Shown in pieces: positions 25,684 to 34,087 of a stretch of DNA of 64,000 nt. The notes below the pieces were generated by a model. The model saw only the letters and a program-made list of their open reading frames with translations. It made no database searches and was not told the DNA's origin. This DNA is from RAM1 sp040376925. Its GTDB lineage: Bacteria; Pseudomonadota; Gammaproteobacteria; Burkholderiales; Burkholderiaceae_C. Location: NCBI GenBank assembly GCA_040376925.1, contig JBEIPU010000002.1:14343-78342 (forward strand), in the 5' to 3' direction. The translations under genes and the position numbers were made by a program. Positions within the stretch are counted from its first letter, which is position 1. Every line of letters starts with the position of its first letter.

Positions 25684-27552
25684 ATGACCCAAGCCGATCC
25701 CGCCTCAACCCACGCCCCCACAGCCAGCCGCGCGCTGCTGGCGCGCCGGGCCGCTTGGGCGGTGCTGGCGGCGGCACTGGCGGGCGCGCTGCTGGGCCTG
25801 TGGCCCGGCCTGAAGCTGGCCGAGGAACGCAGCCGTGATGCATTGACAGGGCTTGTCGTCTCCGAGCGGCCGGCACCGGGCGTGGCTGTGGTGGACATCA
25901 GCGAGGAATCGCTGCGCGCCATCGGCGTGTGGCCCTGGAGCCGCGACCGCCTGGCCGACCTGGTCGAGGAGCTGCTTGGCCCGCTGGGCGCCCGGGCTGT
26001 GGCGCTGGACATGGTGCTGCCTGAGCGGGCCGATGAAGCCGGCGACGCGCGGCTGGCTTCCATTGCCCGGCACGGGCCGCTGGCATTGGCGCAGGTGCTG
26101 GATTTCACCGCCCGCCCTGCGCCCATCGTCGTGGGCACAGCTGCCGGTGGACGCAACGCGCCGCTGTCTGGCGCTGCCCCCGCACGAGCCTTCGGCCATG
26201 TTGCCAACCATGCCGGCCTGGCCGGTGCGCGCTGCGTCGGCCACATCGGGGTGCAGCCCGATGCCGACGGTGTGCTGCGCCGCGTGTACATGCAGGCGCA
26301 GACCGCAGGGCGAACGTACGCCACGCTGTCCCTTGCGCTGCTGGATTGCACCAACCCCCCACTGGCAGCACAGGCCCTGCATGCACTGGGCGCGGCGCCC
26401 GACGGCCAGTGGCGCATACCGTTTCGCCGGGGGGTGGGCGCCTTCCTCACCGTCTCTGCAGAGTCCGTGCTGCGCGGCCAGGTGGACCCCGCGCTCCTGC
26501 GCGGCCGCCATGTGCTGATCGGCTCGTCGGCGGTGGGCCTGAGCGACTATGTAGCCACGCCACTGCAACCCGTGACCGCCGGCGTGCTGGTCCATGCCCA
26601 GGTCATGGCCGAACTGCTGGAGGCCACAGGCCGGCACCCCGCCTACGCATCCGGCGGCTGGCTCACGCTGGGCGCAGCGGTGCTGTGTGTGGCGGCGCTG
26701 GGTGCTGCCCTGGCATTCAGGGTGCGTTTTGGCGTCATGGCGCTGGCGGTGCTGCTGCCAGCCTGGCTGGCCCTGTGCGCCTGGGCCTTTTCGCAGGGGC
26801 TGCGCCTGCTGGTGCTGCCGCCCGTGGGCGCGTTGGTCGCCTACGGCCTCACCTGGCTGGCTCTGGATTTTGCGCATGCGCGCGCCGTGTCGCGTCGCGC
26901 CATGCGCACCCTGTCGCACTACATCGCAGCGCCCGTGCTGCGCCTGCTGGTGCGTCAGGGCCTGCAGGAAACCCTGGTGCCTTCGCGCCGCGACATCACC
27001 GTGCTGGTGGCAGACATGGCCGGGTACACACGGCTGACGGCCGAATCCAGCCTTGAACAAAGCGCACGCCTGACCACGGAGTTCCTGGAAGCCATCACGG
27101 CACCCGTGCTGGCCAGCGGCGCAACCCTGGACCGCTATACCGGCGACGGCCTGATCGCGTTCTGGGGCGCTCCGCTGATCCGCCCTGACCATGCACAGGG
27201 CGCGGCCGACGCGGCGGTGCTGATGTTCGATGCGTTGAGGCAGTTCAATGCCGCGCGCGCCGCGCGCGGCGAGGCCGCCGTCACCATGCGCGTGGGCATC
27301 GAAAGTGGCGAGGCGCTGGTGGGAGACCTGGGCAGTTCGGCGCGCAGTGTCTACACTGCCGTGGGCACCTGCATCAACCTGGCCTCGCGCCTGCAGGAAC
27401 TGGCACGCGACCGCGGCGAGTCCGTCATCATCGGCCCGCAGGCGGCGCGCCAGATCAACACTTCCTTGCGCCCGCTTGGCCTGGCCAGCGTGCGCGGCCT
27501 TGCCGAACCCATCAACATCTTCTCAATCGACCTCCATGCGGATCGCATTTAA
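25684..27552 (+). CDS. CHASE2-domain class III adenylate/guanylate cyclase
   Basis: The membrane-bound cyclase has about 622 residues from ATG 25684 (a TTG at 25678 is possible). An N-terminal helix (about 17-38) leads to a periplasmic CHASE2 sensor (about 40-310, VVDISEESLRAIGVWPWSR). Three membrane helices (about 320-395) and a C-terminal cyclase domain follow. The two metal-binding Asp residues are visible at about 444 (VADMAGYT) and 488 (YTGDGLIAF). The substrate loop SVYTAVGTCINLASRLQ looks adenylate-cyclase-like. It would make cAMP in response to an extracytoplasmic cue. It sits inside the polysaccharide cluster and near a CRP-family gene, suggesting local cAMP control. Confidence 0.9.
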   Translation: MTQADPASTHAPTASRALLARRAAWAVLAAALAGALLGLWPGLKLAEERSRDALTGLVVSERPAPGVAVVDISEESLRAIGVWPWSRDRLADLVEELLGPLGARAVALDMVLPERADEAGDARLASIARHGPLALAQVLDFTARPAPIVVGTAAGGRNAPLSGAAPARAFGHVANHAGLAGARCVGHIGVQPDADGVLRRVYMQAQTAGRTYATLSLALLDCTNPPLAAQALHALGAAPDGQWRIPFRRGVGAFLTVSAESVLRGQVDPALLRGRHVLIGSSAVGLSDYVATPLQPVTAGVLVHAQVMAELLEATGRHPAYASGGWLTLGAAVLCVAALGAALAFRVRFGVMALAVLLPAWLALCAWAFSQGLRLLVLPPVGALVAYGLTWLALDFAHARAVSRRAMRTLSHYIAAPVLRLLVRQGLQETLVPSRRDITVLVADMAGYTRLTAESSLEQSARLTTEFLEAITAPVLASGATLDRYTGDGLIAFWGAPLIRPDHAQGAADAAVLMFDALRQFNAARAARGEAAVTMRVGIESGEALVGDLGSSARSVYTAVGTCINLASRLQELARDRGESVIIGPQAARQINTSLRPLGLASVRGLAEPINIFSIDLHADRI

Positions 27553-28675
27553 CGCCACGGCGCTGTTGTCGCCCCTGACTGGTATCGGCCAATACGCCAT
27601 GGAGCTGGCCCAGCGCCTGGCGGCCAACCCCGAACACGAAACGCATTTCTTCTACGGCACGGGCTTCAGCCGCGAGGCACGCACCGAGCCGCTGCCCGCA
27701 GCCCGGCATCTCTTTCCCTGGATCAGGCGGCTGGTGCCCAATTCCTACGGCATCAGCCGCGCCTTGCAGGGGCGGATGTTCAACAAGGGCGTGCGCACGA
27801 CCGGCTTTGACCTGTACCACGACCCGAACTACCTGGCCTACCCGTTCAGTGGTCCCACGGTGACTACCGTGCATGACCTGTCGTGGATCCGTTTCCCAGA
27901 GGCACACCCGGTTGAGCGCGTGCGCGCGATGAACCGCTACTTCGAGCCGGTACTGCGCCGCAGCACCTTGCTGCTGACCGACTCGGATTTCGTCAAGCGC
28001 GAAGTCATGGAAGTGTTCGGCGTGCCTGCGAGCCGGATCGTCACGGTACCTCTGGGTGTGAGCGCGCTGTTCCACCCGCGCGGGGCTGACCAGACGCGTG
28101 CGGTGCTGCAGGCCAACGGCCTGGTGCATGGTGAATACATGCTCGCTGTGGGGACGCTGGAGCCGCGCAAGAACCTCAGCAGCGCGCTGCGTGCCCATGC
28201 TGCGCTGCCCGAGGCCGTGCAGCAGCGGTTTCCGCTGGTGCTGGCTGGCCTCAAGGGCTGGCATACCGACGCCCTGGAAAAAGAGATGGCGCCCCGTGTG
28301 GCGTCCGGCCGTGTGCGGCTCACGGGCTACCTGTCACGCGACGACCTGGCCTGCGTGATCGCGGGCGCCTGCACGCTGGTTTATCCGTCCATCTACGAGG
28401 GCTTTGGCCTGCCGCCCCTGGAAGCCATGGCCTGCGGTGTGCCTACCGTCGTCTCCAACCGCGCATCGTTGCCCGAGGTGGTGGGTGACACCGGCCGGCT
28501 GGTGGAGCCCGACGATGTGGACGCCCTGCGTGAGGCGATGCTGGAGATGGCCACCGCACCCGACGTACGCAACCAGCTGGGTGCCGCCGCGCTGGCGCGC
28601 TCGCAGACCTTCACCTGGGATGCCTGCATGGCGCAGACCATGGCGGTTTACAAAGCCGCCGTGGCCCATCGCTGA
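27536..28675 (+). CDS. GT4-family glycosyltransferase (mannosyl/rhamnosyl type)
   Basis: The 379-residue GT-B enzyme starts at ATG 27536 (MRIAFNATALLSPLTGIGQYA), 17 bp inside the end of the cyclase gene, so translation is coupled. TVHDLSWIRFPEAHP, VGTLEPRKNLSSALRAH and the E-x7-E motif YEGFGLPPLEAMACGVPTVV are typical of mannosyl- and D-rhamnosyltransferases such as WbpY. It ends directly against the gmd stop on the other strand with no spacer. Its GDP-sugar donor would be supplied by ManC, Gmd and Rmd encoded beside it. Confidence 0.88.
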   Translation: MRIAFNATALLSPLTGIGQYAMELAQRLAANPEHETHFFYGTGFSREARTEPLPAARHLFPWIRRLVPNSYGISRALQGRMFNKGVRTTGFDLYHDPNYLAYPFSGPTVTTVHDLSWIRFPEAHPVERVRAMNRYFEPVLRRSTLLLTDSDFVKREVMEVFGVPASRIVTVPLGVSALFHPRGADQTRAVLQANGLVHGEYMLAVGTLEPRKNLSSALRAHAALPEAVQQRFPLVLAGLKGWHTDALEKEMAPRVASGRVRLTGYLSRDDLACVIAGACTLVYPSIYEGFGLPPLEAMACGVPTVVSNRASLPEVVGDTGRLVEPDDVDALREAMLEMATAPDVRNQLGAAALARSQTFTWDACMAQTMAVYKAAVAHR

Positions 28676-29647
28676 TCAGCCCTTGCTGACGCGCCGCATG
28701 TCGGCGTCCACCATCATGGTGATCAGCTGCTCCAGCGTGGTGGATGCCTTCCAGCCCAGCAACCGCTCGGCCTTGGCCGGGTTGCCCAGCAGCACATCCA
28801 CCTCGGCCGGGCGGTAGAACTGCGGGTCAATGACCACATGGTCTTCGTAGTTGAGGCCCACGTGGCTGAATGCAATGCGGCACATCTCGCGCACGGTCGT
28901 GGTAATGCCCGTGGCCACCACATAGTCATCACTCTTTTCCTGCTGCAGCATGCGCCACATGGCGTCCACATAGTCACCGGCGAAGCCCCAGTCGCGCTTG
29001 GCATCGATATTGCCCAGCCGCAGCTCCTTCTGGTGGCCCAGTTTGATGCGGGCGACCGCGTCCGTGACCTTGCGGGTGACGAACTCCACCCCGCGCAACG
29101 GCGACTCGTGGTTGAACAGGATGCCGGTACTCGCGTGCATGTTGTAGCTCTCGCGGTAGTTGATGGTCATCCAGTGCGCGTACAGCTTGGCCACGCCGTA
29201 GGGGCTGCGCGGATAGAACGGGGTTTTCTCATCCTGCCGCTCGGCTTGTATCAGGCCGAAAAGCTCGCTGGTGGACGCCTGGTAGAAGCGGATGGTCGGG
29301 TCTGTCAGGCGGATGGACTCCAGCACGTTGGCGCAACCCACGCCGGTGTTCTGCGCCGTGAGCAGTGGCTGCTGCCACGATGTGCCCACGAAGCTCTGCG
29401 CCGCCAGGTTGTACACCTCGCGGGCCTGGCTGGATTGCAGCGCACGCAACAGGCCGGACAGGTCGGTGACGTCGCCATCAATGAGCGTGACATCCCGCTC
29501 GATGCCCAGCTCGCGCAGGCGCCACAGCGTATCGGTGGAGCGGCGCGGCAGGATGCCGCTGACGTTGTACCCCTTGCCCAGCAGCAATTGCGCGAGGTAG
29601 GCGCCGTCCTGGCCCGTGATGCCGGTGATGAGTGCGGTTTTGGTCAT
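28676..29647 (-). CDS. gmd: GDP-mannose 4,6-dehydratase
   Basis: The enzyme converts GDP-D-mannose to GDP-4-keto-6-deoxy-mannose in the cytoplasm. The 323-residue product starts at ATG 29647 (MTKTALITGITGQDGAYLAQ) with the Rossmann motif GxxGxxG. NLAAQSFVGTSW and the catalytic YGVAKLYAHW (Tyr-x3-Lys) follow. The C-terminal FYRPAEVDVLLGNPAKAERLLGW is a Gmd signature for GDP-sugar binding. Its start overlaps the rmd stop by ATGA, so the two consecutive enzymes are translationally coupled. Length is normal. Confidence 0.95.
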   Translation of the reverse strand: MTKTALITGITGQDGAYLAQLLLGKGYNVSGILPRRSTDTLWRLRELGIERDVTLIDGDVTDLSGLLRALQSSQAREVYNLAAQSFVGTSWQQPLLTAQNTGVGCANVLESIRLTDPTIRFYQASTSELFGLIQAERQDEKTPFYPRSPYGVAKLYAHWMTINYRESYNMHASTGILFNHESPLRGVEFVTRKVTDAVARIKLGHQKELRLGNIDAKRDWGFAGDYVDAMWRMLQQEKSDDYVVATGITTTVREMCRIAFSHVGLNYEDHVVIDPQFYRPAEVDVLLGNPAKAERLLGWKASTTLEQLITMMVDADMRRVSKG

Positions 29648-30567
29648 TTTTTGAGTTCCTGAGTCCAGTAATCGAGAAGTTGCTTGAGTGTGTCGCGCAG
29701 ATCGATGCGGGGTTGCCAGCCGGTGGCGGCTGTCAGCCGCTCGTGGCTGCCGCACATGCGGCGCTGCTCCGCCGGGCGCAAGCGCTGGGCGTCCTGCACA
29801 ACGTCTGCATTCACCCCTGCGATCTGCAGGAGCAGATCCAGCATCTCGCGCAGGTTGCTTTCACGGCCCGAGCAGACGTTGTAGATCTCGCCCGTCTGGC
29901 CGGATCGCAGCAGCGCCAGATAAGCCGCCAGCACGTCGCGCACGTCCAGGTAGTCGCGCGTGACGTCCAGGTCGCCCACGGAAATGCTGGCGGGCTGCAG
30001 GCCCAGCTTGATGGCGGCGATCTCGCGCGCAAAGCCCGACAGCGCAAAATCCGGACGCTGGCCCGCCCCGGTGTGGTTGAACGGCCGGGCAATGAGAACA
30101 TCCAGTGGCCGCGTGCGTGCCCACTGGCGGCACAGCACTTCCGCGCCGACCTTGCTCGCGCCATACGGGCTGCGCGGCGCGGGCTCGCGCGACTCCGTCA
30201 CCGGCATCTCGTCCGGAGGAACCTTGCCGTAGACATCGGCGCTGCTCACATAAAGCAGCCGCCCCTGGAAGCCGTTGTCCTGCAACGCCTTCAGGAGGTT
30301 GGCCGTGCCGGTCGTGTTGACCTGCAGGGTACCTGCGGGGTCGTTCCACGAATCTGCCACATGGCTTTGCGCGGCCAGATGGATAATCCAGTCTGGCCGA
30401 TAAGTCTGCACCATGCGGCGCAGGGAGTCGGGTTCCAGCAGGTCATGGAACTCCACCACGTCGCAAAGCTCGACGTCTGGCGCATGACCCGCTTGAAGGT
30501 AGGACGCCAAGGCCGAGCCGACAAAGCCGGATTGGCCTGTGGCTAGTAGCTTTTTTTGCGGCTTCAA
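29644..30567 (-). CDS. rmd: GDP-4-dehydro-6-deoxy-D-mannose reductase (GDP-D-rhamnose forming)
   Basis: The extended SDR enzyme has about 307 residues if translation begins at TTG 30567, giving LKPQKKLLATGQSGFVGSAL. No in-frame ATG lies near; the nearest ATG (30578) meets a stop after four codons. HLAAQSHVADSWNDP, SADVYG and the catalytic YGASKVGAEVL are clear. With Gmd it yields GDP-D-rhamnose, although a related reductase making GDP-fucose or GDP-6-deoxytalose cannot be excluded from sequence reading alone. The A-rich run near the start is in frame and needs no frameshift. Confidence 0.85.
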   Translation of the reverse strand: MKPQKKLLATGQSGFVGSALASYLQAGHAPDVELCDVVEFHDLLEPDSLRRMVQTYRPDWIIHLAAQSHVADSWNDPAGTLQVNTTGTANLLKALQDNGFQGRLLYVSSADVYGKVPPDEMPVTESREPAPRSPYGASKVGAEVLCRQWARTRPLDVLIARPFNHTGAGQRPDFALSGFAREIAAIKLGLQPASISVGDLDVTRDYLDVRDVLAAYLALLRSGQTGEIYNVCSGRESNLREMLDLLLQIAGVNADVVQDAQRLRPAEQRRMCGSHERLTAATGWQPRIDLRDTLKQLLDYWTQELKK

Positions 30568-30637
30568 GAGTTGCCCATGATGCGTTTGGACCGGGGAGTT
30601 TAACAATGTCGCCTGAAGACCCGGGCTGCAAGCCCGC

Positions 30638-31360
30638 ATGAAAACACTGCCCGACGCCGCCGCAGCGCATGCGGCGCTTGCGCGCCTGCCCCTGCTCGCC
30701 GGGGTCGATCCGTCCACCATTGCGCGCACCGCCGCCGCGGTGACCTGGCGCGACGTGCGCAAGCGCGAGTCCGTACTGTTCAAGGGTTCGCCTGGCGATC
30801 ACCTGCTCTTCCTGGTCAGCGGCCGCCTGCAGGTACTGGATGTCACCGAGAGCGGCCGCGAGATCGGCCTGAATCTGCTGGAGGCAGGCGATTACTTTGG
30901 CGAAATCGCCATCATTGACGACGAGCCCCGCTCGGCGTCGGTCGTGGCCCTTGAAGCATCGCTGGTCGCCTTGCTGCCCAAGGCCCAGACGCTGGAGCTC
31001 TTCCACCAGAACCCGCTGGTCGCCGAGCGCGTGCTGCGGGGTCTGGCCCGCAAGCTGCGCAATGCGTCCGTCTACCAGACCATCCTGTGCCTGCCCAATG
31101 CGTCCCAGCGGGTGTTCGCACTGATGCAGCGGCTGTGCCGCGTGGCCCCCGGTGGGCTGGTGGTGATCGAACACCCACCCAAGCAGCAGGAACTGGCCAT
31201 CATGGCCAACACCAGCCGCGAAACCGTGTCACGCGCGCTCAAGGTCCTGCTGGACGGGGGCGTGGTCGAAAAAGACAACAACCGGTTCATCGTGCGCGAC
31301 TTTGCCGCCCTGGAGCGGCTGGCCCTGCACGACGCCATGCCGCCTGCTGCCCGGCGCTGA
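30638..31360 (+). CDS. CRP/FNR-family cyclic-nucleotide-type transcription regulator
   Basis: The 240-residue regulator has a cNMP-binding beta-barrel (about 15-125). Its phosphate-binding cassette FGEIAIIDDEPRSA contains Glu89, Arg98 and Ser99, the residues that hold cAMP in E. coli CRP. A dimer helix and a winged HTH follow. The recognition helix TSRETVSRALKVL (Arg194, Glu195, Arg199) matches the CRP core SRETVGR, which reads TGTGA. No Cys cluster for an FNR-type iron-sulphur site is seen. It is divergent to rmd and convergent with manC. Two perfect TGTGA-N6-TCACA sites upstream of surface genes are likely targets. A small inverted repeat (30622-30636) overlaps its ribosome-binding region. 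Confidence 0.88.
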   Translation: MKTLPDAAAAHAALARLPLLAGVDPSTIARTAAAVTWRDVRKRESVLFKGSPGDHLLFLVSGRLQVLDVTESGREIGLNLLEAGDYFGEIAIIDDEPRSASVVALEASLVALLPKAQTLELFHQNPLVAERVLRGLARKLRNASVYQTILCLPNASQRVFALMQRLCRVAPGGLVVIEHPPKQQELAIMANTSRETVSRALKVLLDGGVVEKDNNRFIVRDFAALERLALHDAMPPAARR

Positions 31361-31385
31361 TGCAGGCTTGCCGACGGCGCCCGGG

Positions 31386-32867
31386 TCAGGTGCCGGCGCG
31401 GCCATAGATGTCGCTGAAGCGCACGATGTCGTCTTCGCCCAGGTATTCGCCGCTTTGCACCTCGATCATCACCAGATCCAGCACGCCGGGGTTTTCCATG
31501 CGGTGCTTCTTGCCCGCGGGGATATAGGTGGACTCGTTGGTCATGACCAGGAATTCCCGGTCATCACATACCACCTTGGCCGTGCCGGTCACCACGATCC
31601 AGTGCTCACTGCGGTGGTGGTGCATCTGAAGAGACAACTGGGCGCCAGGCTTGACCTCGATGCGCTTGATCTTGTAGCCGGCACCGTCTTCCAGGACGGT
31701 GTATGTGCCCCACGGCCGCACGACGGTGCGGTGCAGCTTGTAGCTCTCATGGCCACGCAGCTTCAGCTGGCTGACTACTTCCTTGACCTGCTGGCTTGCA
31801 TCTGCATCGGCTACCAGCAATGCGTCGGGCGTGTCGATCACCATCACGCCGCGCAAGCCCACGGCGGCGATCATGCGGTCCTCGGCACGGATGAATGAAT
31901 CCTGGCAGTCCACGAGTACGGCGTCGCCCTGCACGCGGTTGCCCTCGCCGTCGGCGGGCACCAGATTGGCAACCGCGCTCCACGAGCCGATGTCGTCCCA
32001 GGAAAATGAGGTGGGCAACACCACCAGGTTCTTGCTGGGCTCCATCACGGCGTAGTCCACCGAAATGCTTTCCACCTGCGCGAAGGATTCAGCCGGCAGT
32101 TCGGTAAATGGCTGCTTGCTGCTGCTATCGCCCACTTCGGCCCAGCACCGCGCTACGCCTTCGGCCAGGGCGGGCCGATGGGCGGCCAGCTCGTCCAGCA
32201 GGGTTTGCGCGCGCATGCAGAACATGCCGCTGTTCCACATGAAGTTCCCGCTCTCGATGTAGGACTGCGCCGTCTGCAGGTCGGGTTTTTCGACAAAGCG
32301 CCTGACCTCCAGGGCCTGGCTGCCGGCAATGGCGGCGCCGCCTTCAATATAGCCATAGCCCGTTTCGGGTGCTGTGGGACGGATACCGAACGTGACCAGT
32401 TTGCCCTGCGAGGCGAGGGCTGCGGCCTGCTGCACGGATTTCTGGAACTCCTCGGCCGGGGAGATAAGGTGGTCTGCCGGCAGCACCAGCATCAGCGCCT
32501 GGGGCGAGACGTTGGCGCAAATCCAGTGCGCTGCCGCGGCAATGGCTGCAGCGGTGTTGCGCCCTACCGGCTCCAGCAGGTAGCCGGTGGATTTCTGGGC
32601 GGCTGCGTCCAGGGTACGGGCCACCTCATCCTTGGAGATGAAATAGTAGTCGCGATTGGTGACCAGCAGCATGCGACGCGCGCTGGCGGCGGCCAGCGCG
32701 CGCTGCACAGTCTTTCCCAGCAGGGTCTGGCCATCGGGCAACTTCATGAACGGCTTGGGATGGCCTTCTCGGGATACGGGCCACAACCGCGTGCCGGCGC
32801 CGCCGGAGAGGATGACGGGAACAATGGGATCGGAGGTGACAGCGGGAGATGCTACGGTGGCGTTCAA
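31386..32867 (-). CDS. manC: Mannose-1-phosphate guanylyltransferase/mannose-6-phosphate isomerase
   Basis: The bifunctional enzyme supplies GDP-mannose. About 493 residues follow from a TTG start at 32867, chosen because AGGAG lies eight bases upstream and no in-frame ATG does. The N-terminal nucleotidyltransferase carries ILSGGAGTRLWPVSREGHPK and LPADHLI. The C-terminal cupin isomerase carries RPWGTYTVLEDG, QLSLQMHHHRSEHWIVV and KKHRMENPG. It resembles WbpW/AlgA. It lies 34 bp after a GT4 gene and feeds Gmd/Rmd and probably mannosyltransferases. Confidence 0.93.
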   Translation of the reverse strand: MNATVASPAVTSDPIVPVILSGGAGTRLWPVSREGHPKPFMKLPDGQTLLGKTVQRALAAASARRMLLVTNRDYYFISKDEVARTLDAAAQKSTGYLLEPVGRNTAAAIAAAAHWICANVSPQALMLVLPADHLISPAEEFQKSVQQAAALASQGKLVTFGIRPTAPETGYGYIEGGAAIAGSQALEVRRFVEKPDLQTAQSYIESGNFMWNSGMFCMRAQTLLDELAAHRPALAEGVARCWAEVGDSSSKQPFTELPAESFAQVESISVDYAVMEPSKNLVVLPTSFSWDDIGSWSAVANLVPADGEGNRVQGDAVLVDCQDSFIRAEDRMIAAVGLRGVMVIDTPDALLVADADASQQVKEVVSQLKLRGHESYKLHRTVVRPWGTYTVLEDGAGYKIKRIEVKPGAQLSLQMHHHRSEHWIVVTGTAKVVCDDREFLVMTNESTYIPAGKKHRMENPGVLDLVMIEVQSGEYLGEDDIVRFSDIYGRAGT

Positions 32868-32875
32868 GAGGGTTG

Positions 32876-32880
32876 CTCCT
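32876..32880 (-). promoter_or_regulatory. Ribosome-binding site that fixes the TTG start of manC
   Basis: AGGAG on the minus strand stands eight bases before TTG 32867. It is the only good Shine-Dalgarno match near the conserved N-terminus, so it decides the start codon. Confidence 0.65.
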
Positions 32881-32901
32881 GTGTTTTGTTGTGGGGTGAT
32901 T

Positions 32902-34035
32902 TTAAGGAGTGCGACCCGCCGCCTGCTTGCGGATGACTTCATCGTAGACCTGCGCATAAGCCTGCGCCATGTGGCGTGCCGTAAACAGCTGGTGATAGCG
33001 CTTGCGCGCCGCCTCACCGAACGCCTCGGCCTGGGGCAGGTTGGCGTGCAAACGGCACATGGCAGCGTGCAGTGCCGGGCCATCAGCCGGCGGTACGGTC
33101 CAGCCCGTGACGCCGTCGACATTGATATAGCTGGTACCAGTATCGATGTCACAGCTGATCATCGGCTTTGCGTGCATGGCGGCCTCGACCAGTGACATGC
33201 CAAAAGCTTCCGAGCGAAGGTGTGAAGGGAACACAAAGGCCCTGCACAGCTTCATCAGCGCGTGTTTGTCTTCGTCACCCACACGGCCGAGCAGCCGGAC
33301 GTTGGACAGCCCCAATGCGGCCGCCTGGCGGCCCAGCTCTTCGGCCTGCGGCCCGTCGCCGGCAATCACGACCCGGCCGTCAAAGCCGCGAGCCGCTTCA
33401 AGCAGGACGTGCAATCCCTTGTAGTAACGCAGAACGCCCACAAAAAAGAAGAAGCCCTCACCCACCTCCTCACGCCACCGCTGCACTGTCTGCGCAGGCA
33501 CCTGCGGACAGGTGTCTTCGTCCATGCCGTTGGCAATGATGCGCGGTGTATCGGGCAACGCGCCCAGAACGGGGCTGCTTTGCACATACCCAGGTGAAGT
33601 GGCCACGACCGCATCCACCGAGCGCAGGAAGCGCTCCATCAGCGGCCGGTAAAGCTTGAGCAACCACTTCTGGCGCACCACGTCCGACTGGTAGGAAACA
33701 ACCGATGGCCGCATGCCCCGCCCCACCTCGTGCAACAGGTCGGCGAACGGCCACGGGAACTGGTAGTGCACCACATCAGCCCAACGCAAGTGCTCCCGGA
33801 ACTGCAGCAGCGCCTGCAGGGACAGTGCGTTGGAAGCTACCTCGAGGGTGGCGCGGGCACGGTGCACCTGCGCTTCGGGCCGCACGATGACGGCAGGCGT
33901 GGGCTTTGGACTGACAGTAAAGATGCGGTTTTCCACCCCCAGACCTGTGAGGCCCCGGGTCAGCTGGAACAGAACCTGTTCAATGCCGCCCAGCGTGTCG
34001 GGGTAATAGGTCTTGTAGACGTGGAGGACTCTCAT
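32902..34035 (-). CDS. GT4-family glycosyltransferase (WbpZ-like)
   Basis: The 377-residue GT-B enzyme starts MRVLHVYKTYYPDTLGGIEQ, an acceptor-side motif of mannosyl/rhamnosyl transferases. FFFVGVLRYYKGLHVLLEAA, VIAGDGPQ and the E-x7-E region SEAFGMSLVEAAMHAKPMI form the donor site. It is upstream of manC on the same strand and probably initiates or extends the D-rhamnan/mannan chain. A specific linkage cannot be assigned. Confidence 0.88.
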   Translation of the reverse strand: MRVLHVYKTYYPDTLGGIEQVLFQLTRGLTGLGVENRIFTVSPKPTPAVIVRPEAQVHRARATLEVASNALSLQALLQFREHLRWADVVHYQFPWPFADLLHEVGRGMRPSVVSYQSDVVRQKWLLKLYRPLMERFLRSVDAVVATSPGYVQSSPVLGALPDTPRIIANGMDEDTCPQVPAQTVQRWREEVGEGFFFFVGVLRYYKGLHVLLEAARGFDGRVVIAGDGPQAEELGRQAAALGLSNVRLLGRVGDEDKHALMKLCRAFVFPSHLRSEAFGMSLVEAAMHAKPMISCDIDTGTSYINVDGVTGWTVPPADGPALHAAMCRLHANLPQAEAFGEAARKRYHQLFTARHMAQAYAQVYDEVIRKQAAGRTP

Positions 34036-34087
34036 AGGGGGCGGCGCTGATTGTAAGCGCCGCCCTCTGCAGGCCTGTCAGAACTTG

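Noticed and set aside
30540..30600. Frameshift in rmd at the A-rich run near its start
   Set aside because: The nearby ATG meets a stop before the run, and the frame from TTG 30567 is intact with all family motifs, so no frameshift is needed.
30622..30636. Short inverted repeat before the CRP-family start as a riboswitch
   Set aside because: Six base pairs with a three-base loop is too little to support a riboswitch; mentioned only in the gene entry.
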